DNA of 64,000 nt from CAWFGW01 sp963815495 (lineage in GTDB: Bacteria > Bacteroidota > Bacteroidia > Cytophagales > JAAEPT01), in NCBI GenBank assembly GCA_963815495.1, contig CAWFGW010000033.1:62001-126000 (forward strand). The letters are read 5' to 3'. Each line of letters starts with the position of its first letter. The first letter of the stretch is position 1. Made by a program: the position numbers and the translations under genes. Under the pieces are notes generated by a model. That model was not told where the DNA came from. It worked only from the letters and a program-made list of their open reading frames with translations, and searched no databases. Below, piece by piece: positions 1 through 9,774 of the stretch.

Positions 1-154
1 ATTTCAAGTTACAGGTTTCATGTTTAAAAATTAAGTTCAAAGCTGAAATGTGAGAATCGAAACTTAAAACAAAAAAATGGATCGGTACAAAAAGTCGGAC
101 CTTTGTAAACCTAGACTATTTTTTTGCTAAAGGCTAGAACCTAACAGCTTTAAG

Positions 155-622
155 CTAACCCTCATAACAATCAAAGATCAGTTCCATCTCAAAACCTTTT
201 TGTTGGAGGTAAGCGATGACTTTTTGTTTTCGTTTCAATGGATTTTCATCCTTCAACTCCGATGTTTTTTTTTGAATTAATAAAGTAATCGTTTGTCGAT
301 AAAGGTCTTCTGGAAGTTTTATCAGGTGTTTTTGGATAAGGCTTTCAGACACATTTTTACTTCTTAGATGCGCCTTAATTTTTACTTTACCCCACTTTTT
401 TAAATTAAATTTCCCTTGAACATAAGCATGAGTAAACCGATCTTCGTCCAAGTACTTTTCATCAATTAAAAAATCGATTAGTTCTTCTATTTCTTCTTCG
501 TTTAATCCAAAGTCACGTAATTTTGTTCGCACTTCGTATTCGCAACGGTCTTGAAAAGCACAATAACGGGCAATTTTGAGTTTAGCTTGGTGTGCGTTAA
601 CTAGTTTTTTAGGAAAGTTCAT
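155..622 (-). CDS. recX: RecX family regulatory protein
   Basis: RecX-type protein of 155 aa, the usual length for the family. RecX binds RecA filaments in the cytoplasm and limits recombinase activity. The sequence shows the all-helical three-repeat layout: CEYEVRTKLRDFGLNEEEIE in the first repeat, then LDEDRFTHAYVQGKFNLKKW, the best conserved RecX segment, then a C-terminal repeat ending in YLQQKGFEMELI. The start ATG lies inside the 3' end of the upstream O-antigen-ligase-like gene (14-nt overlap), so the two are probably co-transcribed. recA is not in this window. Family assignment is by motif recognition and is fairly secure; regulation of RecA here is inferred from the family. Confidence 0.88.
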   Translation of the reverse strand: MNFPKKLVNAHQAKLKIARYCAFQDRCEYEVRTKLRDFGLNEEEIEELIDFLIDEKYLDEDRFTHAYVQGKFNLKKWGKVKIKAHLRSKNVSESLIQKHLIKLPEDLYRQTITLLIQKKTSELKDENPLKRKQKVIAYLQQKGFEMELIFDCYEG

Positions 623-1877
623 TCGCTCGTTTCCATTTAAGGTACGAAAGTGCCATTAAAATAAAAATAGCAGCATAAGCTAGTCCAAGCTGTGTTTCTA
701 AGGTGCCTTCTACTAAAAAAGATATGCTAATAATAAGATATTGGAAAGAAAAAAAAATATCTTTTTTCCAATTGTTTAAATGAAAGAGAGGGAAGTAAAA
801 GAAGAATAAAAACGCTACCGTACCCACAATACCAAATGCTGTGAGGCAAAGTAAATATTGGTTGTGGGGTATCAACCATTTGTCCTGCTTTATGATTTGA
901 TAATTACGAATATACTGTAATTCTACCTCTCGATGTAAATTCCCTATACCAACCCCAAACAAAGGGTTTTTCTCAAATAACTCCCAAGCAACTTGGTACG
1001 ACAACACACGAGCAGTGATAGAGTGGTAGTTTGCGCTGTACACATCATTAATATGTGAGAAATCAGCGATAGTGTTTTCAACTTTATTGCGTATTGTGGG
1101 TATGGTAACGGCTCCAATAATAGGAAGGATTAAAAGAATGCTTAACAAGATTATTGCATTTTTTTTTCTTTTAGAGGATAACACACCAGCAATTCCTGCA
1201 ATAAAACAAGTGGCATAAAGCGCAACTAAACCGCTTCTAACGGCTAGTAAATGTGCAAAAGCGAAGAGGAAGATAACTAGGAAGATAAGTAGTGTACGTT
1301 CGTGTTTCCACCAGCCCATTGAAAATTTTGAAATAAACAAATAAGCTCCTGAGCAGATAGCAGTCGCAAGCATCAATGAATACCTGACATGGTTTGCTGC
1401 TACTGGTAATGTTTTCGAAGTTAGGTATAAGAAATTAATTTCCTCAAAATTGAAAATATAGTTGACTACTGAGCCGAGGGCTGTGATTACTGTTGCAATA
1501 AAAAAAAGATAAAGGAGCGTATGGAATTCTTTTTTGCTTAGTCCAGGCATCAAAATGAAGCCAATGGGTAGCAGCAGCAAGGGGAGTTTCATAAAAAGAA
1601 CAGATAAAAAATGATTTATGTTCACGCTTTCTGTGCAAAAAATGTGCGTGAGGTGAAGTAAGTATACACCACAAAAAACCAACAACGAAAGATTGATTTT
1701 TGAAGCTTTAAACGAAAAAGATTGAATGTTGAATAAAGTGCAGATAAAAAAGCCACCTAAGGCAATGCTTAAGAATGCTCGTGCCACTTGTGTGGTAAAC
1801 AATCCGACAAGTATTAACGCTAAGAAAAAGAGCGAAAAATTTTTAGGTGTAAATAGTCTCGTAAGCGATTTTAACAT
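609..1877 (-). CDS. O-antigen ligase/polymerase-like membrane protein
   Basis: Polytopic inner-membrane protein of 422 aa with about ten to twelve hydrophobic segments and one large periplasmic loop near residues 255-330. That loop and the downstream HNQYLLCLTAFGIVG segment match the Wzy_C/WaaL layout, in which the enzyme transfers a lipid-linked glycan to an acceptor, or polymerises it, on the periplasmic side. The acceptor cannot be told from sequence; ligase, polymerase and protein O-oligosaccharyltransferase members share this architecture. It is the first gene of a leftward pair with recX and is divergent from murF-alr, with only 54 bp between the starts. No glycan biosynthesis cluster is adjacent. 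Confidence 0.75.
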   Translation of the reverse strand: MLKSLTRLFTPKNFSLFFLALILVGLFTTQVARAFLSIALGGFFICTLFNIQSFSFKASKINLSLLVFCGVYLLHLTHIFCTESVNINHFLSVLFMKLPLLLLPIGFILMPGLSKKEFHTLLYLFFIATVITALGSVVNYIFNFEEINFLYLTSKTLPVAANHVRYSLMLATAICSGAYLFISKFSMGWWKHERTLLIFLVIFLFAFAHLLAVRSGLVALYATCFIAGIAGVLSSKRKKNAIILLSILLILPIIGAVTIPTIRNKVENTIADFSHINDVYSANYHSITARVLSYQVAWELFEKNPLFGVGIGNLHREVELQYIRNYQIIKQDKWLIPHNQYLLCLTAFGIVGTVAFLFFFYFPLFHLNNWKKDIFFSFQYLIISISFLVEGTLETQLGLAYAAIFILMALSYLKWKRANELS

Positions 1878-1931
1878 CTGCTGGGGTTGAAATCCGCTTC
1901 AAATATACACAGAATTTTGTAGCTTGGAAGT

Positions 1932-4349
1932 GTGGATTGGCAATTGAAAAAAATAGCAAAGGATTTAGGTGTAAACAGTGATTCTTTACCTGAAAGGGTA
2001 ATTAGTCATATTTCAATTGATAGCCGTACCATTTTACAACCTGAATCCACACTTTTTATTGCTTTGTCTGGTGAAAGGCATAATGCACATCAATACATTC
2101 CCGACTTGATTAAACGAGGCGTGAAAGCTTTTTTAGTACAAGAACCAGTGGCTGGAAAAGCGACTTTTATATCAGTAAACAATACCCTTGCTGCCTTTCA
2201 GCTCTTAGCAAAAATTTACCGAAATCAGTTTTCTTTGGAAGTAATTGGTGTTACAGGTAGCAACGGAAAAACAATTGTAAAAGAATGGTTATGGCAATGT
2301 TTGCGAAGTAAGTTTACTACCGTCAAGAGTCCTAAAAGTTATAACTCACAAGTAGGGGTTCCCTTGTCACTTTTCCAGTTATCGGAAGCACATGAGATTG
2401 GTATTTTTGAGGCTGGTATCTCACTACCCAATGAAATGCAAAAATTGGAACAAATCATTCAACCAACCTTGGGTGTGCTTACTAACCTTGGTTCCGCTCA
2501 CGATGAAGGATTTGAAAGCCGTGAAGAAAAGCTTGCAGAGAAATTAAAACTTTTTGCCCATACACAAACAATAATCTATTGTTCCGATCATCGCCTAGTA
2601 CATGAAAATATTACCAAATATGTACCAAGAGAAAAGCTGTTTTCTTGGGGAAAGCAAGGGAATGACTTACGTGTAGAACAAGTTGGTGAGCTGTTTAAAT
2701 TCCAGTTTAGCGAAGGCAAATTTCAGTTGAAATTACCTTTTAATGATCAAGCCTCCATCGAAAATTGTGTGCATGTAATAGCTGTGTTATTGCTTAAAGG
2801 TTTCAATACAGAAGAAATTCAAACCCAAATCGCTCGTTTGACCGCGGTGGATATGAGGCTAAAATTAACACAGGGTAACTATAACAGCTTAATCGTAGAT
2901 GATTCATACAGCAACGATTTACCCGCATTGGACTTAGCTCTAAACTTTTTGAAAAAACATCAACAAGGAAAACAAGCCGCAGTGGTGCTTTCGGATATCC
3001 TAGAGTCGGGATTGTCCAACGAAACGCTTTATCTGGAAGTGGCTGATTTAGTGAATGCAGTTCAGCCCCAGTTTGTGGTACTTATCGGAACTCATATCAC
3101 AAAATTTCATAGTCGCTTCCGAGGACAGGTATTTGCCTTTGACTCCACTGAAAACTTTATTAGCCAATTTGACTTTGCCGCTTTTCATCAGAAGATACTC
3201 CTGATAAAGGGCGCTCGTAGGTTTGCATTTGAAAAGATTGTAAAAAAAATCAGTAGTAGCGTACACGAAACCACCTTAGAAGTCAACTTGGATTTGATGG
3301 TGCATAATCTTAACTACTTTAAGTCTCAATTGAAAAAAACCACCAAAGTGATGGCGATGGTTAAAGCCTACGCCTACGGTAGTGGTTATCTGGAGGTAGC
3401 TCATGCGTTGCACTTTCAGCAGATTGATTATTTGGCCGTAGCCTATGTCGATGAAGGGGTAGACCTTAGAAATAACGGTATTGATACACCCATAATGGTG
3501 ATGAACGTGGAGCCAGAGAATTTTGATAAGCTAGAAAGTCATCATTTAGAACCCGAAGTGTTTCGATTAGACCAACTAAAAGCCTATGGGGAACTGGCTA
3601 AAAGTGATTTTGCCATTCACCTTAAATTAGATACTGGAATGCATCGTCTCGGGTTTGATGCTACTGAGGTTGATGAATTAATTGTTGCGCTAAACACCTA
3701 TCCTAAGGTGAAAATTAAGAGTGTTTTCACGCACTTATCTTCTGCGGATGACATCACAGAACAAGTCTTCACAGAAAACCAATTGAACCTTTTTGATGAA
3801 TTAGCGCTGAAAATTCAGAATGCATGTAATTATCCTATTATGAAACACGCATTAAACTCGGCTGGGATTCAATTTTTTCCAGAACACCAATATGATATGG
3901 TACGCTTAGGCATCGGTTTATATGGGATAGGGGTAAGTGAAGCCGCAAGAAAAAACTTAGCCGTTATTGGAACCCTTAAAAGCCGTGTGTCACAAGTAAA
4001 AACCGTAGCCAAAGGTGAAAGCATCGGGTACAACCGAAAATGGAAAGCCGAAAACGAAATGAAAATAGCCACGATCGCAATCGGTTATGCTGATGGATAC
4101 GACCGTGGTTTTTCAAATGGCGTAGGTCAAGTTTTCATCGCTAACACCATTCGACCAGTAGTGGGAAATGTATGCATGGACATGATTATGGTAGACGTCA
4201 CAGGGTTAACAGTAAAAGTGAATGACGAAGTAGAACTCTTTGGCCCAAACATTTCATGGGAAACCCAAGCCCAAAAAATCAATACCATTTCTTATGAGCT
4301 ATTAACTGGAATAGGTGAACGGGTGAAAAGGGTTTTTTATGAGGGCTAA
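1932..4349 (+). CDS. murF/alr: Bifunctional MurF ligase / alanine racemase
   Basis: Fusion of 805 aa. The N-terminal half resembles UDP-N-acetylmuramoyl-tripeptide:D-alanyl-D-alanine ligase, with the ATP-binding loop GVTGSNGKT (Lys113). The C-terminal half, from about residue 440, is a PLP-dependent alanine racemase: the PLP lysine is in MVKAYAYGSGY (Lys478), followed by HLKLDTGMHRLGF and the SIGYNRKW segment that carries the catalytic tyrosine. One protein thus makes D-Ala and uses D-Ala-D-Ala for peptidoglycan precursors in the cytoplasm. This fusion is common in Bacteroidota. The start is GTG at 1932; no upstream ATG is available in frame in the short divergent spacer. In the MurF half I see no other substitution that argues against activity. 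Confidence 0.93.
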   Translation: MDWQLKKIAKDLGVNSDSLPERVISHISIDSRTILQPESTLFIALSGERHNAHQYIPDLIKRGVKAFLVQEPVAGKATFISVNNTLAAFQLLAKIYRNQFSLEVIGVTGSNGKTIVKEWLWQCLRSKFTTVKSPKSYNSQVGVPLSLFQLSEAHEIGIFEAGISLPNEMQKLEQIIQPTLGVLTNLGSAHDEGFESREEKLAEKLKLFAHTQTIIYCSDHRLVHENITKYVPREKLFSWGKQGNDLRVEQVGELFKFQFSEGKFQLKLPFNDQASIENCVHVIAVLLLKGFNTEEIQTQIARLTAVDMRLKLTQGNYNSLIVDDSYSNDLPALDLALNFLKKHQQGKQAAVVLSDILESGLSNETLYLEVADLVNAVQPQFVVLIGTHITKFHSRFRGQVFAFDSTENFISQFDFAAFHQKILLIKGARRFAFEKIVKKISSSVHETTLEVNLDLMVHNLNYFKSQLKKTTKVMAMVKAYAYGSGYLEVAHALHFQQIDYLAVAYVDEGVDLRNNGIDTPIMVMNVEPENFDKLESHHLEPEVFRLDQLKAYGELAKSDFAIHLKLDTGMHRLGFDATEVDELIVALNTYPKVKIKSVFTHLSSADDITEQVFTENQLNLFDELALKIQNACNYPIMKHALNSAGIQFFPEHQYDMVRLGIGLYGIGVSEAARKNLAVIGTLKSRVSQVKTVAKGESIGYNRKWKAENEMKIATIAIGYADGYDRGFSNGVGQVFIANTIRPVVGNVCMDMIMVDVTGLTVKVNDEVELFGPNISWETQAQKINTISYELLTGIGERVKRVFYEG

Positions 4350-4368
4350 ATAATTGATAAAAGGATTT

Positions 4369-4400
4369 ACACTATTTTGTTGATGTTAATAAAATGGTGT
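4369..4400. terminator. Weak hairpin between convergent genes
   Basis: A 10-bp inverted repeat (ACACTATTTT paired with AAAATGGTGT, one G-T wobble, 12-nt loop) lies between the convergent murF-alr and T9SS-protein genes. It has no clear T-tract on either side, so termination is only a suggestion. Confidence 0.3.
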
Positions 4401-4466
4401 GTCTAACGAACTCTTATAGATTATTCATACACTTGATATGAATTTTAAACCAGGTGCTTGATTACA

Positions 4467-7400
4467 TTAATTTTTTACAAATTTCCCAGTAAACTGTTTC
4501 TCATTTTGGTAGAATTGGATGAAATAAATTCCTTGAGCTAATTCAGAAGTATTGAGTCGTAAAGTCGAATCCATAAAACTTATTTTATTTAATTTGTGAA
4601 TTATTCCTTTTGTGTCAACCACCTTTATGTTCGTCACCAAATCTCTATCAGCTAATGCAATGGATAAAGTTTCATGAACAGGATTAGGATAAATATTCGA
4701 TAAGGCTAATTTATTAGAATTTTTAGTAGTGCCTGTTATTATATTGTTTAGGTTCAAACATTCCGTTTTGCTTTGTACAATTACATAATTTGATTGACCA
4801 CTGCCTTTTCTTACCGTTTTTTCACCAAGTATAAAATCTTCGGAAAAATACTGGAAAAAAGCAAGTCGACCACTTTTGGGATCATATGCAAGGTTGTCTT
4901 TTCCTCGACCTTCCATCCTAGTTACTCCTTGAAACGGAATCCCACTTTTAGATATAGTCCCATCTTTATCTAACTCAATAAAGAAGTGAGTACTTTCATC
5001 GGTATTATGAACACTACCATCTGGAAAAATCAAATCACCACCTCCATCTAAATAAATGTATACCTTGTCATCGGATAAAGCTAGTCCATTTAAGAAATGA
5101 GTATTCCCTTGGTTGTTTTTAAAATGGCGAATCCAGATAGGCTCGCCAGTTAAGCTAAATTTAGCTAAATAAGCATCCCTATGTAGGTTCCCTCCCGTGT
5201 AAATGTCTGTGATGGTATCTTCGTTAAACACAAAACTTCCAGAAAAATCACCTGCGATATATATTGCTTCATCATCTCTTTTAACATACCGATTGCTGAT
5301 GTAGGTATTAATAGTAGGATCATTTACAAAATTAACAGTTTTCACATTCGAAATCTGGTAGCCCAAAGTGTCATATTCTTCAAAAATAAAAGCCCCATTT
5401 CGAACTGCCATTGTTGTGTTGGGAGTAGCACCAGATGTTATAAAAGCACTGATTCCACCAGCTTGAGGCGCTACAGTTCTAGATCGAAAAACTTGTTCTC
5501 CATCCAGTTTGTAGACAATGAAATTACGTTCAGTGGCCACATAAAGTCTGTTATGTTTACCTACAAAGATTGGTTGTCGGTCATCCCAGCGTGAAGCAGT
5601 ATAATAATCGTGAAAATAATTTACCCACTGTAAAATGCCATTTGCATTCCACTTGGCTACAAAAAATGCATCGTTATTATTTCCACAGGAAGGAACACAG
5701 GGAGGATCTCCCTCATACGTTTGATACGAACCATCAACAGAATAAAACCGAACGCTATCAAGGTGATCTGCATGGGAGTAAGACATGTAAAGGTTGCCAT
5801 CATCATCCGTGGTGAGGCGCGTGTCTTCAGACCAGGTGCTTCCACAGGTGAACTTGGTTTTCCATATTACTTGACCATTTTCATCTAATTTGAAAATATA
5901 ATTTTCATAATCATGATATTGAGTAAACGTATAATTCTCCTTTATTACATCGTTTTCATCTGTATATATTTTCGAATAATCCCCATTGCGTAATTGACCA
6001 AATGTAGATGTGGCCATAAAAAGATTTCCATCTTTATCATACACCAAAGACTCAGGTCCTCCATTATAGCCAGAGTTTTCAAATTGAGTTGCCGTACATT
6101 TTTCTGGAAGTTTTCTCTCTATAATATTCAATTCTTGTTCTAAAGTATCGGTGCAACCATTTGGACTGATAGCAACAAGTCTTATTTTTTTATTCCCAGT
6201 ATTGGCAAAAGAAAGGGGTTCAAGTGTTTTGCTTTGGCTAATAGACGGTGATGCATCAGGGGTTATTGTCCATTGAAAAGTTCCTTCTTTATTTTGAGAG
6301 TTATTTTTAATGGTGGGTTTCTCATCTGAGAAAAGTGTTAAATCATCTATAGAAAAATAAGCCTTAGGGTTTTCTACTTTTACACTACCTTTTTCAAATA
6401 ATTCAATAGAACAATAATTGACACTATTTCGAGCAGTAACTCGATACTTTGGGTCTGATAAATAAGTGTCTTCTTCGAAGGCTATTGTTTGACCTGTTCC
6501 GATAAGTGTAGTACCTACTTGTGATGTGTTGTAAAGTTTGTATTGTATGCCGGGTTCAGAATTTTCGATTTTAATTATTGCTTTCTGACCAGGGCAAATT
6601 GTAGCTGGTTCGCTGAATACATTGAGTGTCCTATCAGGGCTTCCGTTTGGAATAAAAATCGTATCTTCTTGAAAAATAGTCCCACATGCAGCTACTGTAT
6701 TTATCATATAGACTCTATAGGTTTCATTGTTGTTGATTTTATCGGTTTGCAACCTCATATCATAATTAGTGCCTTTCTTTTGTTCTGATACAAAGGTTGA
6801 GTCGTAGTTTGAAATCCAATAAGTAGCTGTTTTAGATGATTTTCTAAAATAGATGTCGTTAGTTGACCCAAGGCAAACCGAATCTTTGCTTAACTCGGCA
6901 TTGAATGGAATATATAGACTAGCTTCTATGGCGATGAGTTTCTGAATTGTATCATAGGCAATACCTTTGTTAACCACTAATTTCACGGTGTCGGTTTCAC
7001 CAGCGTACTCACCAACAAAATTAAAGTTAGGTGAATTTGATTTCAGTTTTCCATTATGAAACCATTGATAATTAGTTGCGGATGGTGATAAACTAAGGAG
7101 TTGAATAGTGCTGTCTGCACAATGCAAATTTTTTGTGGTCTTGAAATTTGCAACTGGTGCATATTCTCCACCACCATTTGATGTGTAGTATATGTTGCCC
7201 TGATCTCCAAGTACGTACCCCTCATTCCTATTGCTAAACCCAAAACGGTTGATTTCAAATTCAAAAGTTTTTTTCTCCCAATTAACTCCCCCATCAATTG
7301 ATCTCAAGAAGGTGTTTTTTGATGAAGCATAAACAGTGTCTTTTGTGATGAATTTAAATTGATCAAGTGCATATTGACTAGGTAGATTGGTCTCAAAAGA

Positions 7401-8099
7401 ATTCCACGTATTACCAAAATCATTAGAAGTCATAAGTTCTCCTTCTTTGGTTGCTAGCATAGCCGTGGTATCATTGATGTATTCAATCCATGTAATTTCT
7501 TTATCGAAGTTTTTGGTAATAAAAAGCTCGCCCCCGTTTACAGATGAAGTTATTTTATTGGAAGAACTGATTATTATTTTTTCGCCTGTGTGAGCTATAT
7601 TCATTAAGTTAATTCCGTAAGAAATAAGGAGTTTAGACCATGTAGTTCCATTATTTGAGAAGTATAAATATCCATTAGATGAAATCGCATAATACTTTTC
7701 GTTAATATATTTCAATTGGTTAATCGCTCTTGGCCATGCTCCAGAATTTGAAGTATAGCCCTGTGTCCATGAAGTAGAATTTATCCCTTTGTAAGGTATT
7801 ATGAGTGAATTTCCAGCTACAGCGAGTCCAGAAACGAACCACTTGTCATCTTGAATGAGAATACTATTGATTTTGGAAAAGTTAAAATTGTAAAATGAAT
7901 GTTCGACAGTCGAGCTTTTCCATACTTCGGCATCTTTGTAAAAAAGCACTTCATCTGTTCCTATGTAAGTAGACTGGTTGTCAAAGTAAATAGCATGAGC
8001 GTCTCGGTTTCCCGCAAAGTCAAGTTTAGTCCATTGCGAAAAACAACTATTTACTGATAGAAAGAAAATTAAAATGGTTAATGATTTTATGCGCTGCAT
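4467..8099 (-). CDS. Large secreted protein with T9SS type A sorting domain
   Basis: Secreted protein of 1210 aa. The N-terminus is a signal peptide (MQRIKSLTILIFFLSVNSCFS) with likely cleavage just before Gln. Residues of roughly 30-310 contain Asp-box/BNR-like repeats (for example DFGNTWNSFE and DGGVNWEKK), suggesting a beta-propeller. A middle part carries Ig/PKD-like segments (around FQWTITPDASPS). The region of about 670-1080 has repeated DAYLAKFSLTGEPIWIRHF-type units, like SBBP/beta-propeller repeats. From about 1125 there is a type A T9SS C-terminal domain (IYPNPVHETLSIAL, ending in GKFVKN), used for export through the SprA channel and surface attachment or release. No catalytic motif is evident. 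It stands alone between convergent murF-alr and divergent crtY. Confidence 0.85.
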   Translation of the reverse strand: MQRIKSLTILIFFLSVNSCFSQWTKLDFAGNRDAHAIYFDNQSTYIGTDEVLFYKDAEVWKSSTVEHSFYNFNFSKINSILIQDDKWFVSGLAVAGNSLIIPYKGINSTSWTQGYTSNSGAWPRAINQLKYINEKYYAISSNGYLYFSNNGTTWSKLLISYGINLMNIAHTGEKIIISSSNKITSSVNGGELFITKNFDKEITWIEYINDTTAMLATKEGELMTSNDFGNTWNSFETNLPSQYALDQFKFITKDTVYASSKNTFLRSIDGGVNWEKKTFEFEINRFGFSNRNEGYVLGDQGNIYYTSNGGGEYAPVANFKTTKNLHCADSTIQLLSLSPSATNYQWFHNGKLKSNSPNFNFVGEYAGETDTVKLVVNKGIAYDTIQKLIAIEASLYIPFNAELSKDSVCLGSTNDIYFRKSSKTATYWISNYDSTFVSEQKKGTNYDMRLQTDKINNNETYRVYMINTVAACGTIFQEDTIFIPNGSPDRTLNVFSEPATICPGQKAIIKIENSEPGIQYKLYNTSQVGTTLIGTGQTIAFEEDTYLSDPKYRVTARNSVNYCSIELFEKGSVKVENPKAYFSIDDLTLFSDEKPTIKNNSQNKEGTFQWTITPDASPSISQSKTLEPLSFANTGNKKIRLVAISPNGCTDTLEQELNIIERKLPEKCTATQFENSGYNGGPESLVYDKDGNLFMATSTFGQLRNGDYSKIYTDENDVIKENYTFTQYHDYENYIFKLDENGQVIWKTKFTCGSTWSEDTRLTTDDDGNLYMSYSHADHLDSVRFYSVDGSYQTYEGDPPCVPSCGNNNDAFFVAKWNANGILQWVNYFHDYYTASRWDDRQPIFVGKHNRLYVATERNFIVYKLDGEQVFRSRTVAPQAGGISAFITSGATPNTTMAVRNGAFIFEEYDTLGYQISNVKTVNFVNDPTINTYISNRYVKRDDEAIYIAGDFSGSFVFNEDTITDIYTGGNLHRDAYLAKFSLTGEPIWIRHFKNNQGNTHFLNGLALSDDKVYIYLDGGGDLIFPDGSVHNTDESTHFFIELDKDGTISKSGIPFQGVTRMEGRGKDNLAYDPKSGRLAFFQYFSEDFILGEKTVRKGSGQSNYVIVQSKTECLNLNNIITGTTKNSNKLALSNIYPNPVHETLSIALADRDLVTNIKVVDTKGIIHKLNKISFMDSTLRLNTSELAQGIYFIQFYQNEKQFTGKFVKN

Positions 8100-8347
8100 G
8101 ATATGTTTTATATATAATAAATTGACTACTTGATTATAAAATTAATTTTTTTTATTAGAATTAAAAAAATCCATTTAACAGTTTGAAAAACAGATGGTAA
8201 CCCGTTACTGCTGTTGGATTTTTTAAAAGATTATATTACGATCATTTTACAACAGGATTGATGTCTGGATATTATAAAATAATGAATTTGTTTATTATCA
8301 CTGATTGAAATGTATCTTTATCCATCAATAAATTGAAAATAGCTTGA

Positions 8348-9511
8348 ATGAGTTCTAACGAAGTTTCTTTTGATTATATCATTGCAGGTTCCGGTTGCGC
8401 GGGGTTGAGTTTGCTGTACCGTATGCTTAACGAACCCACATTAAGCAACAAGAAGATTTTGGTGATTGACATAGAAGCAAAGGTTCTAAATGACCGCACC
8501 TGGTGTTTTTGGGAAAATGAGCCAGGCTTGTTTGAGCCCATCGTACATCATCAGTGGGAAAAATTAGTATTTCATGCACCTGAATTTTCTAAACAGTTGG
8601 ACTTAAAAAATCAAACCTACAAGATGATTCGGGGTATTGATTTTTATAATTATGTGCTCGAATTCGCGCAAACGTTTGTTAACGTAGTTTTTATTTATGA
8701 AAATATTGAAAACATTGAATGCAACCACAACTGTGCAGTAGTAAAAACGAATTTAGCTAGCTATTCAGCACCTATTGTATTTAACTCTACTCACTTATTT
8801 CACCCAAAGATAACAGTAGAAAACTCATTATTGCAACATTTTGAAGGTTGGGTGATAAAAACAAAACAACCCTATTTTGATGATTCCACGGGCACTTTGA
8901 TGGACTTTAGGTTAGATCAAAAAAATGGAGCAACCTTTATGTATGTCTTGCCTACAAGCCCAACAGCAGCTTTGGTAGAATATACTTTGTTTAGTCCGGA
9001 ATTGTTAGATAAACACCTATATGAAAAGGAACTCAAAAGCTATATTAAAGACTATTTGAATATTGATGACTATGATATTGTACACAAAGAATTTGGCATC
9101 ATCCCGATGTCGTTAGCAGAATTTCCTCAGAGTATGAGTTCTCAAAGCCGAATTATCAATATCGGCACGGCAGGTGGTTTTACGAAAGCAAGTAGCGGCT
9201 ATACCTTTCAGTTTATTCAGAAAAACAGTAAAGCGATAGTTGATAAGTTGATAGCGGGAAAAGCCCCTGTTCAAAAACTAACCTTCCGAGACAAGATGTT
9301 TCAATGGTATGATTATACGTTGTTAGATGTGCTTTTGTCAAATAAAATGACTGGTAAAGCTGTTTTTTCTACCATGTTTAAGAAACTTTCTGCCGAAAAA
9401 ATTCTGTTGTTTTTAAATAATGAAAGCTCCATTTTTGACGAGTTCAAGATTGTGAGTAGTTTGCCAATTATGCCCTTTTTAACTTCCGGCATTAAACAAC
9501 TCAAGCGCTAA
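8348..9511 (+). CDS. crtY: Lycopene cyclase (CrtY-type FAD enzyme)
   Basis: Protein of 387 aa, the normal size for CrtY-type lycopene beta-cyclases. It opens with a Rossmann FAD/NAD-binding motif (YIIAGSGCAGLSLLYRM) and the NDRTWCFWE segment typical of the family, and has a conserved GTAGGFTKASSGYTF region near residue 280. The reaction is cyclisation of the ends of lycopene to beta-ionone rings, giving beta-carotene on the way to zeaxanthin-type membrane pigments. No other carotenoid gene (crtE, B, I, Z) is adjacent, so it sits apart from any crt cluster in this window. The upstream 248 bp are AT-rich and hold no gene. Function is inferred from motifs and length. Confidence 0.85.
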   Translation: MSSNEVSFDYIIAGSGCAGLSLLYRMLNEPTLSNKKILVIDIEAKVLNDRTWCFWENEPGLFEPIVHHQWEKLVFHAPEFSKQLDLKNQTYKMIRGIDFYNYVLEFAQTFVNVVFIYENIENIECNHNCAVVKTNLASYSAPIVFNSTHLFHPKITVENSLLQHFEGWVIKTKQPYFDDSTGTLMDFRLDQKNGATFMYVLPTSPTAALVEYTLFSPELLDKHLYEKELKSYIKDYLNIDDYDIVHKEFGIIPMSLAEFPQSMSSQSRIINIGTAGGFTKASSGYTFQFIQKNSKAIVDKLIAGKAPVQKLTFRDKMFQWYDYTLLDVLLSNKMTGKAVFSTMFKKLSAEKILLFLNNESSIFDEFKIVSSLPIMPFLTSGIKQLKR

Positions 9512-9572
9512 GTAATGACTACTAAGCGGTGTGTTTTTATGTGTTAAACAATAATAATATATCCGATATCAA

Positions 9573-9651
9573 TTGACTCTCTCACTATTATCAGCGTCTG
9601 ACCTTGACGGTGGTCAGTGGGGACACTGGAGAAAACAGAGGCGTGAGTCAA
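9573..9651 (+). promoter_or_regulatory. Structured region upstream of feoAB
   Basis: A 7-bp closing stem TTGACTC (9573-9579) pairs perfectly with GAGTCAA (9645-9651). Inside are two hairpins that exclude each other: CTGACC (9598-9603) with GGTCAG (9612-9617), and CAGTG (9615-9619) with CACTG (9624-9628) around a GGGA loop; they share CAG at 9615-9617. This looks like an RNA element that can switch, in the 263-bp gap before an iron-transport operon. I do not recognise it as a known riboswitch class. It is unknown whether it is transcribed with feoAB, with crtY, or at all. Confidence 0.45.
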
Positions 9652-9672
9652 AAAATAATACATGTAAAAAGT

Positions 9673-9694
9673 TAAGTTGATAATTGTCAACTTA
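9673..9694. promoter_or_regulatory. 22-bp dyad, candidate operator for feoAB
   Basis: TAAGTTGA (9673-9680) and TCAACTTA (9687-9694) are perfect inverted arms around TAATTG. It lies about 80 bp upstream of feoA. A TAAAATTG box at 9697-9704 resembles the -7 promoter element of this phylum, which would place the dyad over the promoter spacer, as expected for an iron-responsive repressor (Fur- or DtxR-type). The regulator is not identified from sequence. Confidence 0.45.
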
Positions 9695-9774
9695 TTTAAA
9701 ATTGTTCTAAGTAAGCTTGTTGTTTTTATCGGTAGCGACTATATTGCATTAATATAAAATCAGTCTAAATAAGC

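Noticed and set aside
1..154. Possible gene or RNA at the left edge
   Set aside because: AT-rich sequence with no convincing frame, RNA fold or terminator before the recX stop.
5570..5815. 81-codon open frame antisense to the 1210-aa secreted protein
   Set aside because: It lies wholly opposite a clear secreted-protein domain and has no recognisable product.
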